Shown here: in pieces, positions 11,976 through 22,116 of the stretch
Layout: every line of letters begins with the position of its first letter
Position numbering within the stretch: the stretch's first letter is position 1
Assembly: GCA_022266195.1 (NCBI GenBank)
Contig: WHVY01000001.1
Span: forward strand, 9,238,001-9,302,000
Reading direction: 5' to 3'
DNA length: 64,000 nucleotides
Source of the DNA: Tetranychus cinnabarinus
Taxonomy: Eukaryota; Arthropoda; Arachnida; Trombidiformes; Tetranychidae
Made by a program: the position numbers and the translations under genes
The notes under the pieces: model-generated
Seen by the model: the letters and a program-made list of their open reading frames with translations, nothing else
Databases searched by the model: none
Told to the model about the DNA's origin: nothing

Positions 11976-12299
11976 TCAAGAGTCAGGAAAAAGATGATCT
12001 CGAATTCAAAAGGAAATAAGTCAGATTTTGATTTTCAAAATTTAATTTTTCGATGAAGAAAAAATTCATTCTAATCTTTTTCTTTTGGTGCTATGATGCG
12101 GTAGTACGCAGATCGATTTTATTAAAGAGTCGACGGAAAACAGTTTTCGAAACATATGGGAAACCTCAGAAGTATGAAGAAATATTAGATTTGCTTTAAC
12201 TTTTCACTTTTAAATTTTGAATAATTTGAAGCTTTTCTCTGGTTCTTTTAAACGATGAACATAGGCAAGTTTCATTATGAAATCAATTAAAAATAAAAA
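11976..12299. other. Non-coding spacer
   Basis: Nothing coding seen. The 12177-12275 part matches 6305-6400. Confidence 0.4.
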
Positions 12300-12740
12300 C
12301 ATAAGCAATTAATTGAATAAGTGATTGAATAGCTGATCACAGAGATTGAAAGCAACAAAAGTAATGCTTGCTAATGCTGACTGTTTTGACATTGAACATA
12401 ACAAAATCTGCGAGCTGAAAAACAAAATTAAGATTTTATTTTTCGTCTTCATTCCATTTGTAGGACCAGAATTTGATAGCGATTAGATGCTCATAAGCTG
12501 AATATTATTTATCATTCTTGCCAAAACCTTCTGGTTGTCGATTGTCTTCAGAGATGAAAGTGATTATAATAGCTTCCAATCTATCAAACTGACAGCCTTG
12601 TTGGACTTATTAGCTGACGATGGAAAGTTCAAAAATCGAAAAGAAAGCGCTGATTCGATGAGATTTGATATTCAATCGAGCATCTTCATAGGAGATAAAA
12701 CCTTCTCAAGCTTACATTACTTCAACTGTTTTCCAGTCGA
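12300..12740. repeat. Repeat shared with 9580-10050 and 14330-14735
   Basis: Third copy of the 3' part of the long direct repeat. It carries an open 72-codon stretch (12535-12753) that shares text with the other copies (GATTCGATGAGATTTGATAT). It leads into lipase fragment F and may be an N-terminal lipase exon remnant, but I cannot match it to the family. Confidence 0.5.
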
Positions 12741-12779
12741 TTGGAAGATTTAGTTCTTGAAAATCAACCTAACCAGTAC

Positions 12780-13270
12780 GATTTTTCGGCATTGATTGGT
12801 CGTATGGGTCAACCAGTGCAATTGTGATCAAGTTATTGACTGATTTGATCAAAACTGGTCCAAACAATAAGTAATTTTCAAGCTGTGGCAAAAACTCGTG
12901 TTGTTGGTATCTCTCTGGCTCAATTCATCAAAAAAGCCACAGACTTTCGAATGTACACTTGATTGGACACAGTTTAGTTGCTGCTTGCGCGCCTAAACTA
13001 TGGCCGATCAAGTGTACATTTGAAAGTCAGAATCATCATAAATCGTGTGTTTTAAGGACTTGGGATTGGAGATGCATAAAGTGACTTTGATTTTTTATCC
13101 CAATGGTGACTATGAACAATCTGCTTTGGGTATGACACAACATTGTTCAATTTTCTCACTCGAGAAGTGATTAAAGTTTTGTTTCAAATTGAATCAAATT
13201 TTTTAGCTGGTAACATTATTTTTGCTTCTTCAGGTATCAGTGAAACAATTTCATGCAATCATCAGTTCTC
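12780..13270 (+). pseudogene. Lipase fragment F with the most symmetric GHSLG hairpin
   Basis: Plus strand: FFGIDWSYGS-like (about 12780-12812), then VVGISLAQFIKKA (about 12900-12938), both PF00151 landmarks. The hairpin follows: arm 1 at 12942-12977, a 15-nt loop, and arm 2 at 12993-13028. It has 32 of 36 positions complementary, and some mismatches would be G-U in RNA. A decayed DIDFYPNGDYE tail lies at 13075-13130. A later exon-like piece after a CAG acceptor (13234) reads VSVKQFHA. Confidence 0.75.
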
Positions 13271-13569
13271 TCACCTTTGACTCCCAGGTTTATGATTTTC
13301 AATTCAAAATAATTTGTTTATTAGATAAGAAAAAAATTGTAGCTGAACCAAAGACCCGAAAGAAATATTCATCAAGAGAAATGGATATGTTCTGCAGGAT
13401 AGTTCTGTTTAAAGCTAAGGACAGACAAACAATCAGGCAAAAAAGCTATTTACTCAATTAAATAACGATTGATACAAGCTACCAAAATGAAGGGATCGAA
13501 GAAACTTGTCTTACGCTTCATTTATGTACTCTGATGTACTTTGATGTTTTAATCAAAATCATCGATTTA

Positions 13570-14735
13570 CTTGCCATATCAGTGAATGATTAGTGATGAG
13601 ATTTCTTTAAAGTTGTAAAAGGGTTTTAATCTCTGTATGTTGAAAAGCTTGAATGTGGCGAGTTTACAGGGAACCCATTTATTGCACACTCTTTCGCAAC
13701 TTCACTTGTCGAAAATCAGATTTTGACCTTACTTTGATCCCAAAGGGGGAACATGATAACATGGACATTCATCAGTAACAAACTGCCAATTTTCAGTCAA
13801 CTATTCAGGATTCATAAGCCTCGATCTTGGAGTGAAATTGAATAAACAGCGCATTGAAATTTGGCGAAACTGGTCGTGGTTCAGGTCAAGCTTTTCAGCA
13901 AAAACGCAATTTTCTTAATCAAGGAGTAATTAAAGGTGATTTTAAAATTAGATTAAATTGTTGATTAGAGTTCGTAATTTACTTTTTGCCTATTTTTCAG
14001 GTATTATTACTATTTATACTGTTTTCAAGGTGTTTCGTGTTGTTGGTCCTTCTCTGGCTCAATTCATCGAAAATTGATCGGACATAGGCTAGGGGCCCAT
14101 ATTGCAGGATAAAGAATTTTCATACCTTACCCCGCAATGTGAGCTCCCAGACTGTGGCCTATGAGGTGTATCAGAATCATCATAAATCATGTGGGTTAAG
14201 GACTTGGGATTGGAGATGCATAAAGTTAGGTTGATAAGTATCCCAATGGTGTCTTGAACAACCTGCTTGGGGAAACTAAAGAATGTTCAATGTTTTCAAT
14301 CATCAAGTGATTAAAGGTAATTTAATTTAACTGAATAAGTGATTAAACAGCTAATCACAGAGATTTAAAGCACCAAAAGTAATGCTGATTAAGGCTTACT
14401 GTTTGACATTGAACTTAACAAAATCTCGATTGAAAGCTGAAAAATAAATTGAGATTTTATTTTTCGTCTTCTTTCCACTTGTAGGCCCAGAATTTGATAG
14501 CGATTAGATGCTCATAAGCTGAATATTATTTATCATTCTTTTTTTCAAAGTGGAAAGTGAATAGCTTTCAGCCTATCAGCAATTTCAGCCTTGTTGGACT
14601 TATGATCAGTTGACAATGGAAGGTTCAAAAATCAAGAAGAAAGCACTGATTCGATGAGATTTGATATTCAATGGACCATCTTCATAAGAGATAAACCTTC
14701 TCAAGCTTACATTACTTCAACTGTTTTCCAGTCGA
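13570..14735. repeat. Long direct repeat, copy 2 (partner 8805-10050)
   Basis: See 8805-10050. Small indels distinguish the copies, for example near 14010-14040 and 14520-14560. Confidence 0.7.
14030..14320 (+). pseudogene. Lipase fragment G with GHSLG hairpin
   Basis: Lies inside the second long repeat copy. A decayed LAQFI piece precedes arm 1 (14073-14105). Arm 2 is at 14134-14172. A GLGIGDA-like and FYPNG-like tail ends near 14280. No open frame joins them. Confidence 0.65.
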
Positions 14736-14789
14736 TTAGAAGAAGATTCCGAAGATTTAGTTCTTGAGAGTCAACCCAATCAGCAATAC

Positions 14790-15600
14790 AAAAACCAAGA
14801 AATTTTGGAATGTACACTTTTTTGGACACAGTCTAGGCTCAAATGAAAAAGATGAACCAATTTTCATACTTTTTTCTGCATAATTAACTACATGGTATCC
14901 TAGACTATGGCCAATCAGGTGTATCGGAATCATCATAAAACATGTGCTGGAAAAACTTGGGTTGGGCAACATTGATTTTTATCCCAATGTGGTTATGAAC
15001 AACCTGCTCAGCGTAAAACTAAAGATTGTTCAATTTTCTCACTCAAGGAGTAATTAAAGGTAATTTTCAAATTATATCAAATCGTTGAGCTGGTTACATT
15101 ATTTTTGCTTCTTCTTCAGGAATCAGTGCAATTTGATGCGATCATCACGTTGCTCCTTTGATAATTGTTTTTCATTCCATGGATCGATGTTGCTCAAATA
15201 TCTATTATAATTTTGAGTAGATGCATGAGCAACATTGATCCAGGGTAAGGAAATTCAAACCTAATCTCGATTCATCCATTGCATCATTCGCAAAGACTGG
15301 CTATGAACAACCTGATTGGGATGAAACTAAAGACATGTCCAAATTATGACGCTTACAAAAAGGGAAAGTGTACTTGATGGTTGGATAGATCTACCCGAAT
15401 ACCAACAAATGGCACATTTTTCTTCATCAAACAAAAATGTTGAGTTTTCTCGATACTTGGTGAATTCGAGCCATCCGCCCAGTGCTATCATTACAATAAG
15501 TATTGCTACAAAACTGGTTCACAACCTCCATGGCGTAAGTTTTGTTCAGCGTTTTTTTTGCTTATGTTTTATATACATTTCTTGTTTATCGTTTCTGGTA
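14790..15600 (+). pseudogene. Lipase fragment H: GHSLG hairpin, second palindrome, C-terminal debris
   Basis: GHSLG pair: arm 1 at 14811-14838, arm 2 at 14894-14925. Arm 2 continues on minus as GHSLGYHVVNYAEKS. A FYPN-like tail follows (14965-15000). At 15182-15244 a second palindrome folds: GGATCGATGTTGCTCA against TGAGCAACATTGATCC, 15 of 16 matched, loop about 30 nt. KLVHNLHGVSFV (15509-15545) recurs at 8180, 11400, 18030 and 21230. Confidence 0.65.
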
Positions 15601-16159
15601 AGAGTATGATTAGAACAGAGAAGCACAGAGATGGACAACATTAGCTCCAATCAAGTTAATCTTTTAAAATTAAATCTAAGGTTACTAATATTGCAGCAAA
15701 TATATATAAACCGAAGAAAATTTTCATTGATCATTAATTTAAGATAATAGAGATGATTTTTTTCTGGATCTTACAGACTCGGAAGGAATTCGATTAAAAT
15801 GATCAAAACTTTAAAATATCGCTTCTTAAAGTTTCTGATTTTTTGACAGAAAATGCGCAAATTAGTGATTAAACCAAATTTTAATCAATTAAATCGATTT
15901 TTTTATTTTAATGAGACACTCTGAATGATTAACTACCTAAAAGCAATATCTAAAAAAGTAGCTAAAACGACGAACCAAAAATTTGAAAAATAGCTGACCG
16001 ATTTGTTAATTTTTGCTACTTGTTTTCACTACACAGAAATATCATTTTGACGAATTCGATTAATTTAAATCCTTTTTACCTTAAAAGTTATCAATCGAAA
16101 AATAGTTTAATTACAAAAGTTATATAACTTTGGAGTTTGAAAACCCATTCGAGCACCGA
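15601..16159. other. Non-coding spacer
   Basis: AT-rich, partly shared with 8280-8370. From about 15760 to 16120 I see nothing related to the lipase pieces and no gene. Confidence 0.4.
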
Positions 16160-16730
16160 GCATATAAACATATTATAATGATTTATCAAAACTGGGCCAA
16201 AACAATCAACTATTTCAAGGTGTGGCAAACACTCGTGTTATTGGTATCTCTCTGGCTGGATGAATCAAGAAAGTCAAGTGCAAATGTACACTTGATCGGA
16301 CATAGTCTAGGGGCCCATGAAGCAGAGAAAAGAATTTTCATAATTTTTTACTGCATAATCAACTACATGGGCCCCTAAACTATGTCCAATCAGGTGTATC
16401 AGAATCATCAGAAAGATTTTATCCAACAGTAGTTGTAAGTAATTTATTGTAAGTCTTTTGCAGTTTTTGCTTAAATATTTTGTTGACCTTTTATTTATTT
16501 AGACTCTTTCGATGAATAAAATTGATTTTCAAATGTTAGTTTCATAAAGATTTAAACCTGCAAATTTCTCAGTCAAATAATCGGTACTCATGTGATTGGA
16601 GGACTTTGGATTGAAGGTGCTTCAAGTGACATTGATTTTTATCCCAATGGTGACTATGAACATATGGCTTTGCACTCCAAGCATTTGGTCGATGAATGGA
16701 TTTCAATTGCTTCTATCAAAAGGTAAATAC
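16160..16730 (+). pseudogene. Lipase fragment I with GHSLG hairpin and open FYPNG exon end
   Basis: Plus strand: NWAKTINYF (about 16188-16215; the DWS.GA..Y segment), a frame change, VHLIGHSLGAHEAE (16284-16325), then arm 2 inverted (16366-16400). Both arms read GGG GCC CAT. The exon end GLWIEGASSDIDFYPNGDYE continues to DEWISIASIKR and a GTAAAT donor at about 16722; this stretch is open. Stops and the inverted arm between the parts prevent a normal lipase product. Confidence 0.75.
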
Positions 16731-16957
16731 TAGTCGTAGTCGAATATAATAATCTGATGATGAAAACCCATCGTTAATGTGAGAAACCTAAAAGTAAAAT
16801 GAAATTTTGTTCTACAACTGAACAAAGTAAAATCTAAGTTTGAACTTTGAAAGCGATTTTATCAAAACCTTCGCTGGCCTGGCTTTTACATACTACTCCT
16901 TCGATCAGAGAAACCTTTTAATCGCACGAATAGTTCCAGTTCTTGAACCTTTTCAAA

Positions 16958-17275
16958 GGCATAAAACTCATTCCACTATTTGAATTAAAAAGTTTCGCAG
17001 ATGAGCAATCATTGACGAAATTGGGTCGAAGTTGAAACTTTGGTAACTTTTCGTACAGTTGATTTTTGCACCATATTTTTCCCCTAACTCTTTACTCGGA
17101 AGACAGTTTTAAATATTCTCCTAATTGAACAATTGATCGTCAACCTGAATAACCAAAAAAAGTGTTAAGTGTTAGTTCAAAGGCATAAACTGATTCCACT
17201 TTTGAATTAAAGAGTTTCGCAGACGAAATTGGGTTCGAGCTTGAAACTTTGGTCTCTTTTCGTATACCTGAATCA
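16958..17275 (+). repeat. Dispersed GTTGAAACTTTGG repeat, copies 3 and 4
   Basis: Two tandem-like copies (16958-17064 and 17178-17275), each with AAAGGCATAAA, TTTCGCAGA and GTTGAAACTTTGG or CTTGAAACTTTGG. Related to 6569, 9956 and the arm ends at 63018-64000. Confidence 0.55.
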
Positions 17276-17527
17276 TTACTCGAAAGACAGTTTTAAATAT
17301 TTTCCTTAACCAACAATTGACCTTCAACCTGAATAATAATAAAAAAGTTTTTCCTCAGCTTAATAAGAAATGAAGTCTTCTCAAGCTTTCATCATTTTAA
17401 CTTACTTTAATTGTTATCCAGTAGACTTTTGGACAACAATTAAAGTAAGTTACTTTTATCTTAAGTCGTTTAAAGTTTTTGCGTAAAGATTTTGTTGACT
17501 TTTTTTCCATTCAGGCTCTTTCGATGA

Positions 17528-18070
17528 ATGCTATTGATTTTCAGTGTGTATTATCTCTACATGTTATTTGACTCTTTTAATAGTAACATGGAGATAATTC
17601 GCATTTGCAAATCCTTAAGTCTTAAACAATCAACTGTTTCCAGCTGCGACAAATTTCCGAATGTTCACCTTATTGGCTATAGTTTGAAAATTTCTTCAGT
17701 GAAATCATCAGAAATCATGTGGCTGGAAGACGTGGGATTGGGGATGTTTAAGTGCCATTTGTTTTTACCCAAATGGTGATTATCAGGTTAAACTAAACGC
17801 TTGTTTATAACCTCCGTTCATATAAAAGTTAATGTCATTTAAAGTTGACTCCTCAATTAATTCAATCCTGAATAGCTGACTGAAAATTGTCAATTGTTGG
17901 TTATCAATGTCCAAATTATGAGGATCTTGGAAAGGGAATGTGTGCTGATTGTCGGGTGAGTAGATCAGTTTCACCAAAGAGATTGTATGAAACATTTTTT
18001 CATCAAACAAAAATGTCTCATTACTACAAACTGCTTCACAATCTCCATGTCGTGAGTTTGTGCACCGTTT
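17528..18070 (+). pseudogene. Lipase fragment J with inverted FYPNG pair
   Basis: Close copy of fragment E: MEIIRICKS and VSSCDKFPNVHLIGYSLK on plus, a FYPNG-like arm at about 17746-17777, then minus-strand TLNDINFYMNGGY (arm about 17812-17840). Plus-strand GYQCPNYEDLGKGMCADCR lies at about 17900-17955. It is broken by frame changes. Copies E and J differ by only scattered bases on the right side, so the duplication is recent. Confidence 0.7.
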
Positions 18071-18384
18071 TCTATATCATTGAGTATCAGTTCAACATTG
18101 CTCTTACCTGTTGAAAGTTGATGAAAAATGAAGAGAAATGTGGAAACAATTGTATTTTTATGAAGTATGAGAAAATATTATTTGCTTTTTACTTTTAGAT
18201 TTTGAATAATTTCAAGCTTTTCTCTGGCTCAGTCTGTTCATTTGTTGGACCACAATTTGATTTTGAATAGATGCACATAAGCTGGATATTATTTTCGATT
18301 CTTATGTCCGGACAAATACAAAGTTTTTGTGAGTTGATTGATGTCATTCATCAATAAATTACAAATCAAATACATTGTATTTTT

Positions 18385-18950
18385 GTAGGCCAAAAATGGT
18401 CCAAAAAATCAGCTATTTTCAAGGTGTGGTAAAAACTCGTGTTGCTGTTCCCTTTCTGGCTCAGTTCATCAAAAAAGTCAAGAAATTTTCAAATGTACAC
18501 TTGATTGGACACAGTCTAGGCACACATGTAACAGAGAAAAAAATTTGATACTTTTTTCTGCATAACCAACTACATGTGCGCCTAAACTATGACCAATCAG
18601 GTGTATCAGAATCATCATAAATCATGGGCTTTAAGGAATTGGGATTGGAGATGCATAAAGTGATATTGATTCTTATCCCAATGGTGGCTTGAACAACCTA
18701 CTTGGCGTAAAACTAAAGGATTGTTCAATTTTTTTCACTTAAGGCGTGATTAAAGGTAGTTTTCGCATTATTAATAGATCAAATTGTTGAGCTGGTAACA
18801 TGATTTTTGCTTATTCAGGTATCAATGAAACAATTTCATGTAATCATCACGTTGCTCCTCTGATAATTGTTTTTGTATTCGCGCATCAGTGTTACTTATA
18901 AATCTAATTTCAAGTCGATCTATGAGTAACACTAATCCAGGATAAGGAAA
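18385..18950 (+). pseudogene. Lipase fragment K with GHSLG hairpin and second palindrome
   Basis: Plus strand: a decayed NYFQGV piece (18395-18430), then LAQFIKKVKKF (about 18460-18490) and VHLIGHSLG (arm 1 at 18494-18530). Arm 2 is at 18571-18607. The FYPNG-like tail is near 18665-18700. At 18888-18948 a further palindrome (GTGTTACT against AGTAACAC plus flanking pairs) sits at the same place in the unit as the one at 15182. Confidence 0.7.
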
Positions 18951-18999
18951 CTCAAACTAAATCACGAGTAACTAGAGTCATCCATTGCTACATAGCATC

Positions 19000-19515
19000 A
19001 TCAATTTTCGAATTTTCGTACTTTTGTTCTGCATAATCAACTACGTGCGCACCTAGGCTGGGCCCAATCAGGTGTATCAGAATCATCAGAAAGATTTTAT
19101 GTAAGTCGTTTGTAGTTTTTGCCCGAATATTTCGTTGAACTTTTATTCATTTCGACTCTTTCGATAAACGTTATTGATTTTCATACGTATATAGCTTGAA
19201 TGTTCATCGCTTCTTATAGTAATATTCAGATTATTTACATTTGCAGATCCTTGTAATTCAATTAATTTTAAATACCTTTGCGGAGTTGATTGGGCGAATG
19301 GGTCTTAAACAATCAACCATCTGCCCAATCGACACCAAAAAAAGTATTCAAAAAGTGAAATCATCGGAACTCATGTGATTGGAGGACTTTGGATTGAAGG
19401 TGCTTCAAGTGACATTGATTTTTATCCCAATGGTGACTATGAACATATGGCTTTGCATCCCAAGCATTTGGTCGATGAATGAAATTCAATTGCTTCCATC
19501 AAAAGGTAAATACTA
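19000..19515 (+). pseudogene. Lipase fragment L with solo inverted arm
   Basis: Arm 2 alone is present at 19041-19078 (GHSLG on minus); its first arm is lost. Plus strand then has CGVDWANGS (about 19279-19306) and GLWIEGASSDIDFYPNGDYE (about 19382-19442), followed by a TGA at about 19480 and a GTAAAT donor-like end. Closely related to fragments A and I. Confidence 0.65.
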
Positions 19516-20144
19516 GTCGTAGTCGAATATAATAATCACTTCTACTTCTCTTACCTGTAAATCATAAAGTCATAATAAACTATGAACTATAAACCTCTAT
19601 AATTGGTGATTGACTTCCTTCCACATTGCTTTTGAATATGGATTGATTTTCCATTCCCTGAACTTGCTTTCCTCAGGAATCTGAGTTTCTTAAAAGCTCA
19701 AGCATTTTTCGCTGTTGTACTCAAATCATGGTCATCTTTTGGTCAGTAGATTTCATTAAGAACCCTTTACGTTTGCCTCTATTCGACGAAAATGGCTGAG
19801 ATTTTTCCACTTAGTAGGGTACAATCAATCGATATAAAAAAACAAAAATTCTTGATGAAAAACCATTGACCATTACTTTCGTTTTTCACCGTTTTCTTTG
19901 TTATTTTTTACATTTATTTCTTGGTTATCTTCTTGGTTATCGTTTGCGGTAAAATTAAGTTTTTACTGACTAAGGGCATGAAACATTTAGATCCAATCAG
20001 GTTAATCTTTTAAAATTAAATCTAAGGTTTATAATGATGATTAAACTTATTGTTAGTTATTGTCATTGCAGTCAATCCATATAAACTGAAAGAGGAGAAG
20101 GAAATTTTGATTAATCATTAATTTAAGATAAAAAACAATTAATT
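19516..20144. other. Non-coding spacer
   Basis: Bases 19560-19890 have no recognised relative in the window. Bases 19950-20144 match 11490-11691. No gene seen. Confidence 0.4.
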
Positions 20145-20360
20145 CGTTAATTTATTGAGTTGTTCAATTTAATGCAATTATCAATCATTGATTGATGACA
20201 TTACTTTGATTTAAGGTGATATTATTAATTGATTAACTATGTCAAGAACTATGAGCATTTTGTTTATTTTTTATTCATTTTTACTGTTCCATGAATCTCG
20301 TTTTTAACAATAACTGTCCTTGCATTCACAGTTTTTTTACTGTTATATTACCTAAATGTA
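20145..20360. repeat. Dispersed repeat R1, copy 3
   Basis: Same as 5796-6050 and 11692-11975. Confidence 0.75.
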
Positions 20361-20369
20361 TAAAAAATA

Positions 20370-20880
20370 TTTAATGATTCACCAAAACTGGTCCAAAACA
20401 ATCAACTATTTTCAAGGTGTGGCAAACATTCGATTCATCGAAATAGTCAAGAAATTCACGAATGTACACTTGTTTCGACACAGCCTCGGAGCACATGTAG
20501 CAGAGGAAATAATTTTGGATACTTTTTTCTGCATAACAAACTACATGGGCTCCTAGACTATGACCAATCAGGTGCATCAGAATCATCATAAATCGTGCGG
20601 TTTAAGGACTTGGGATTGGAGATGCATCAATTGACATTGATTTTCATCTTAATGGTGAGTATGAACAACCTGCTTGGGGGGAAACTAAAGGATTGTTCAA
20701 TTTTCTCGCTCAACAAGTGATTCAAGGTAATTTTCAAATTAGACTGGATTTTTGAGTTGGTAACATTATTTTTGCTTCTTTAGGTATCAGTGAAACAATT
20801 TCATGCAATCATCATTTATCTCTTCGATTAATGCTTATAAATCCTGAACAGCTGACTAAAAATTTTCAATTCGTCGGATA
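20370..20880 (+). pseudogene. Lipase fragment M with GHSLG hairpin
   Basis: Plus strand: NWSKTINYFQGVANIR (about 20387-20433), then KKFTNVHLFRHSLGAHVAEE (about 20449-20508), one of the best-preserved pieces, although the nucleophile-elbow Gly is Arg. Arm 2 is inverted (20541-20578; minus strand MHLIGHSLGAHVV). Downstream are a FYPNG-like remnant and NPEQLTKNFQFVGYD (about 20833-20877), the C-terminal segment, ending at a stop. Confidence 0.7.
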
Positions 20881-21369
20881 CGATTGATCAAATTATTACG
20901 AATTTAATACTTTTCCTTTTAAAAATCACCATTGTGACGAAGTGATGGAAAAAGATTGTCACCTCTTGCAAACTCTCTCGCAACTTTATCACTCCTTAAA
21001 ACTCCGATTTCGATCTTACTTTAGCCAAGGGGAAACGGGATAACATGGACATTCGTAGCCGACAAATTGACAATTTTCAGTCAGCTATTCAGGATTCATA
21101 AGCCTTAATCGTACAGGGAAATTGAATAAACAGCGCATTGAAATTCGGTGCAACTGGTCGTGGTTCAGGTCAAGCTTTTCATCAGCAAAGCAAAAACCGA
21201 TTTAGATATAAAGCCTTTTAAAATTGTTACTACAAAACTGGTTCACAGCCTTCATGTCGTAAGTTTTTCGTCATTTGTTTGGTTATCCTTTTCATTGGAC
21301 AAAAAATATGTGATTTATCTTCATGCTTCTGAATATGAATTTATGTTTAACCGGTATTTCTTGTAACAA
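20881..21369. pseudogene. Right edge of lipase block
   Basis: Bases 21030-21190 repeat the minus-strand C-terminal lipase debris seen at 8960-9130 and 13720-13900 (CAATTTTCAGTCAGCTATTC). LVHSLHVVSF at about 21236 repeats the piece seen in fragments B, E, H and J. No intact frame. Confidence 0.5.
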
Positions 21370-22116
21370 CAAATTGTATTTCAAAAATGGCTATTTTTGG
21401 TCGTTCTTGATTGTTTTAGGCCTTTTGGTGAGACTCATGTGAAAAGGAGTGCATTTGTTTTGCGTTTCAGCTTTACTCGAACGATATTGAATCAAATCAA
21501 CTTTAATGCTCAGACTATCTGCATAACACATTGAACAAATATAACAAAAATAACATGTTTGATGATTTGAATATGCAATTAGCCTTGGATTGTTGATTCA
21601 CTCTCGTGGCATCATTTTGTCTCTTGAAGACAAATCAATGTTTAATCAACTTTGACTCCCAGGTTTATGATTGTCAATTTGAAGTAATTAGTTTACTTGG
21701 TTAATAGCAAAAATAGTAGCTGCACGTAATTTTAGTCAATAAACCTCTAACATCTTAGAGTTAATTAAAATGATACACTTTGCAAAAGGTGATAATTAGT
21801 TTTATTTCGTTAGCGTAGATGAGATGACAGGCTATCCTTGTAATTAATCTAACCATAAAATTACGTTTTATTGTATTTTTCATGGTTAATATTATTGATG
21901 ATGATATGATGGAAATAAATTGTGACGAGAAAACACTGAAAAAGAACTGAGTAAATGATGAACGAAACCATTAAATCTGATCAAGCTGGTAGACCAGAAG
22001 TAGTTTTGAAGAGGCTTTTACCGTTTTGCTGATTTTTATAACCAGTTAGTCTTATATAATTTAAATTGTTTTTAAATCATTCAATTTGTTTAATTGGTCG
22101 TGATAATAGTTTCCCA
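21370..22116. other. Intergenic, upstream of the AAAP transporter
   Basis: AT-rich, no coding signal and no relation seen to the lipase repeats. It presumably holds the transporter promoter. Confidence 0.4.

Noticed and set aside
9316..20578. Repeated palindromes as a CRISPR array
   Set aside because: Eukaryotic context, repeats not regularly spaced, arms code for a lipase motif, and there are no spacers of uniform length.
6615..21366. Open frames of 60-100 codons in the lipase block as real small genes
   Set aside because: They are pieces of pancreatic-type lipase in mixed frames and orientations, or reverse readings of them; no start, signal peptide or complete catalytic domain.
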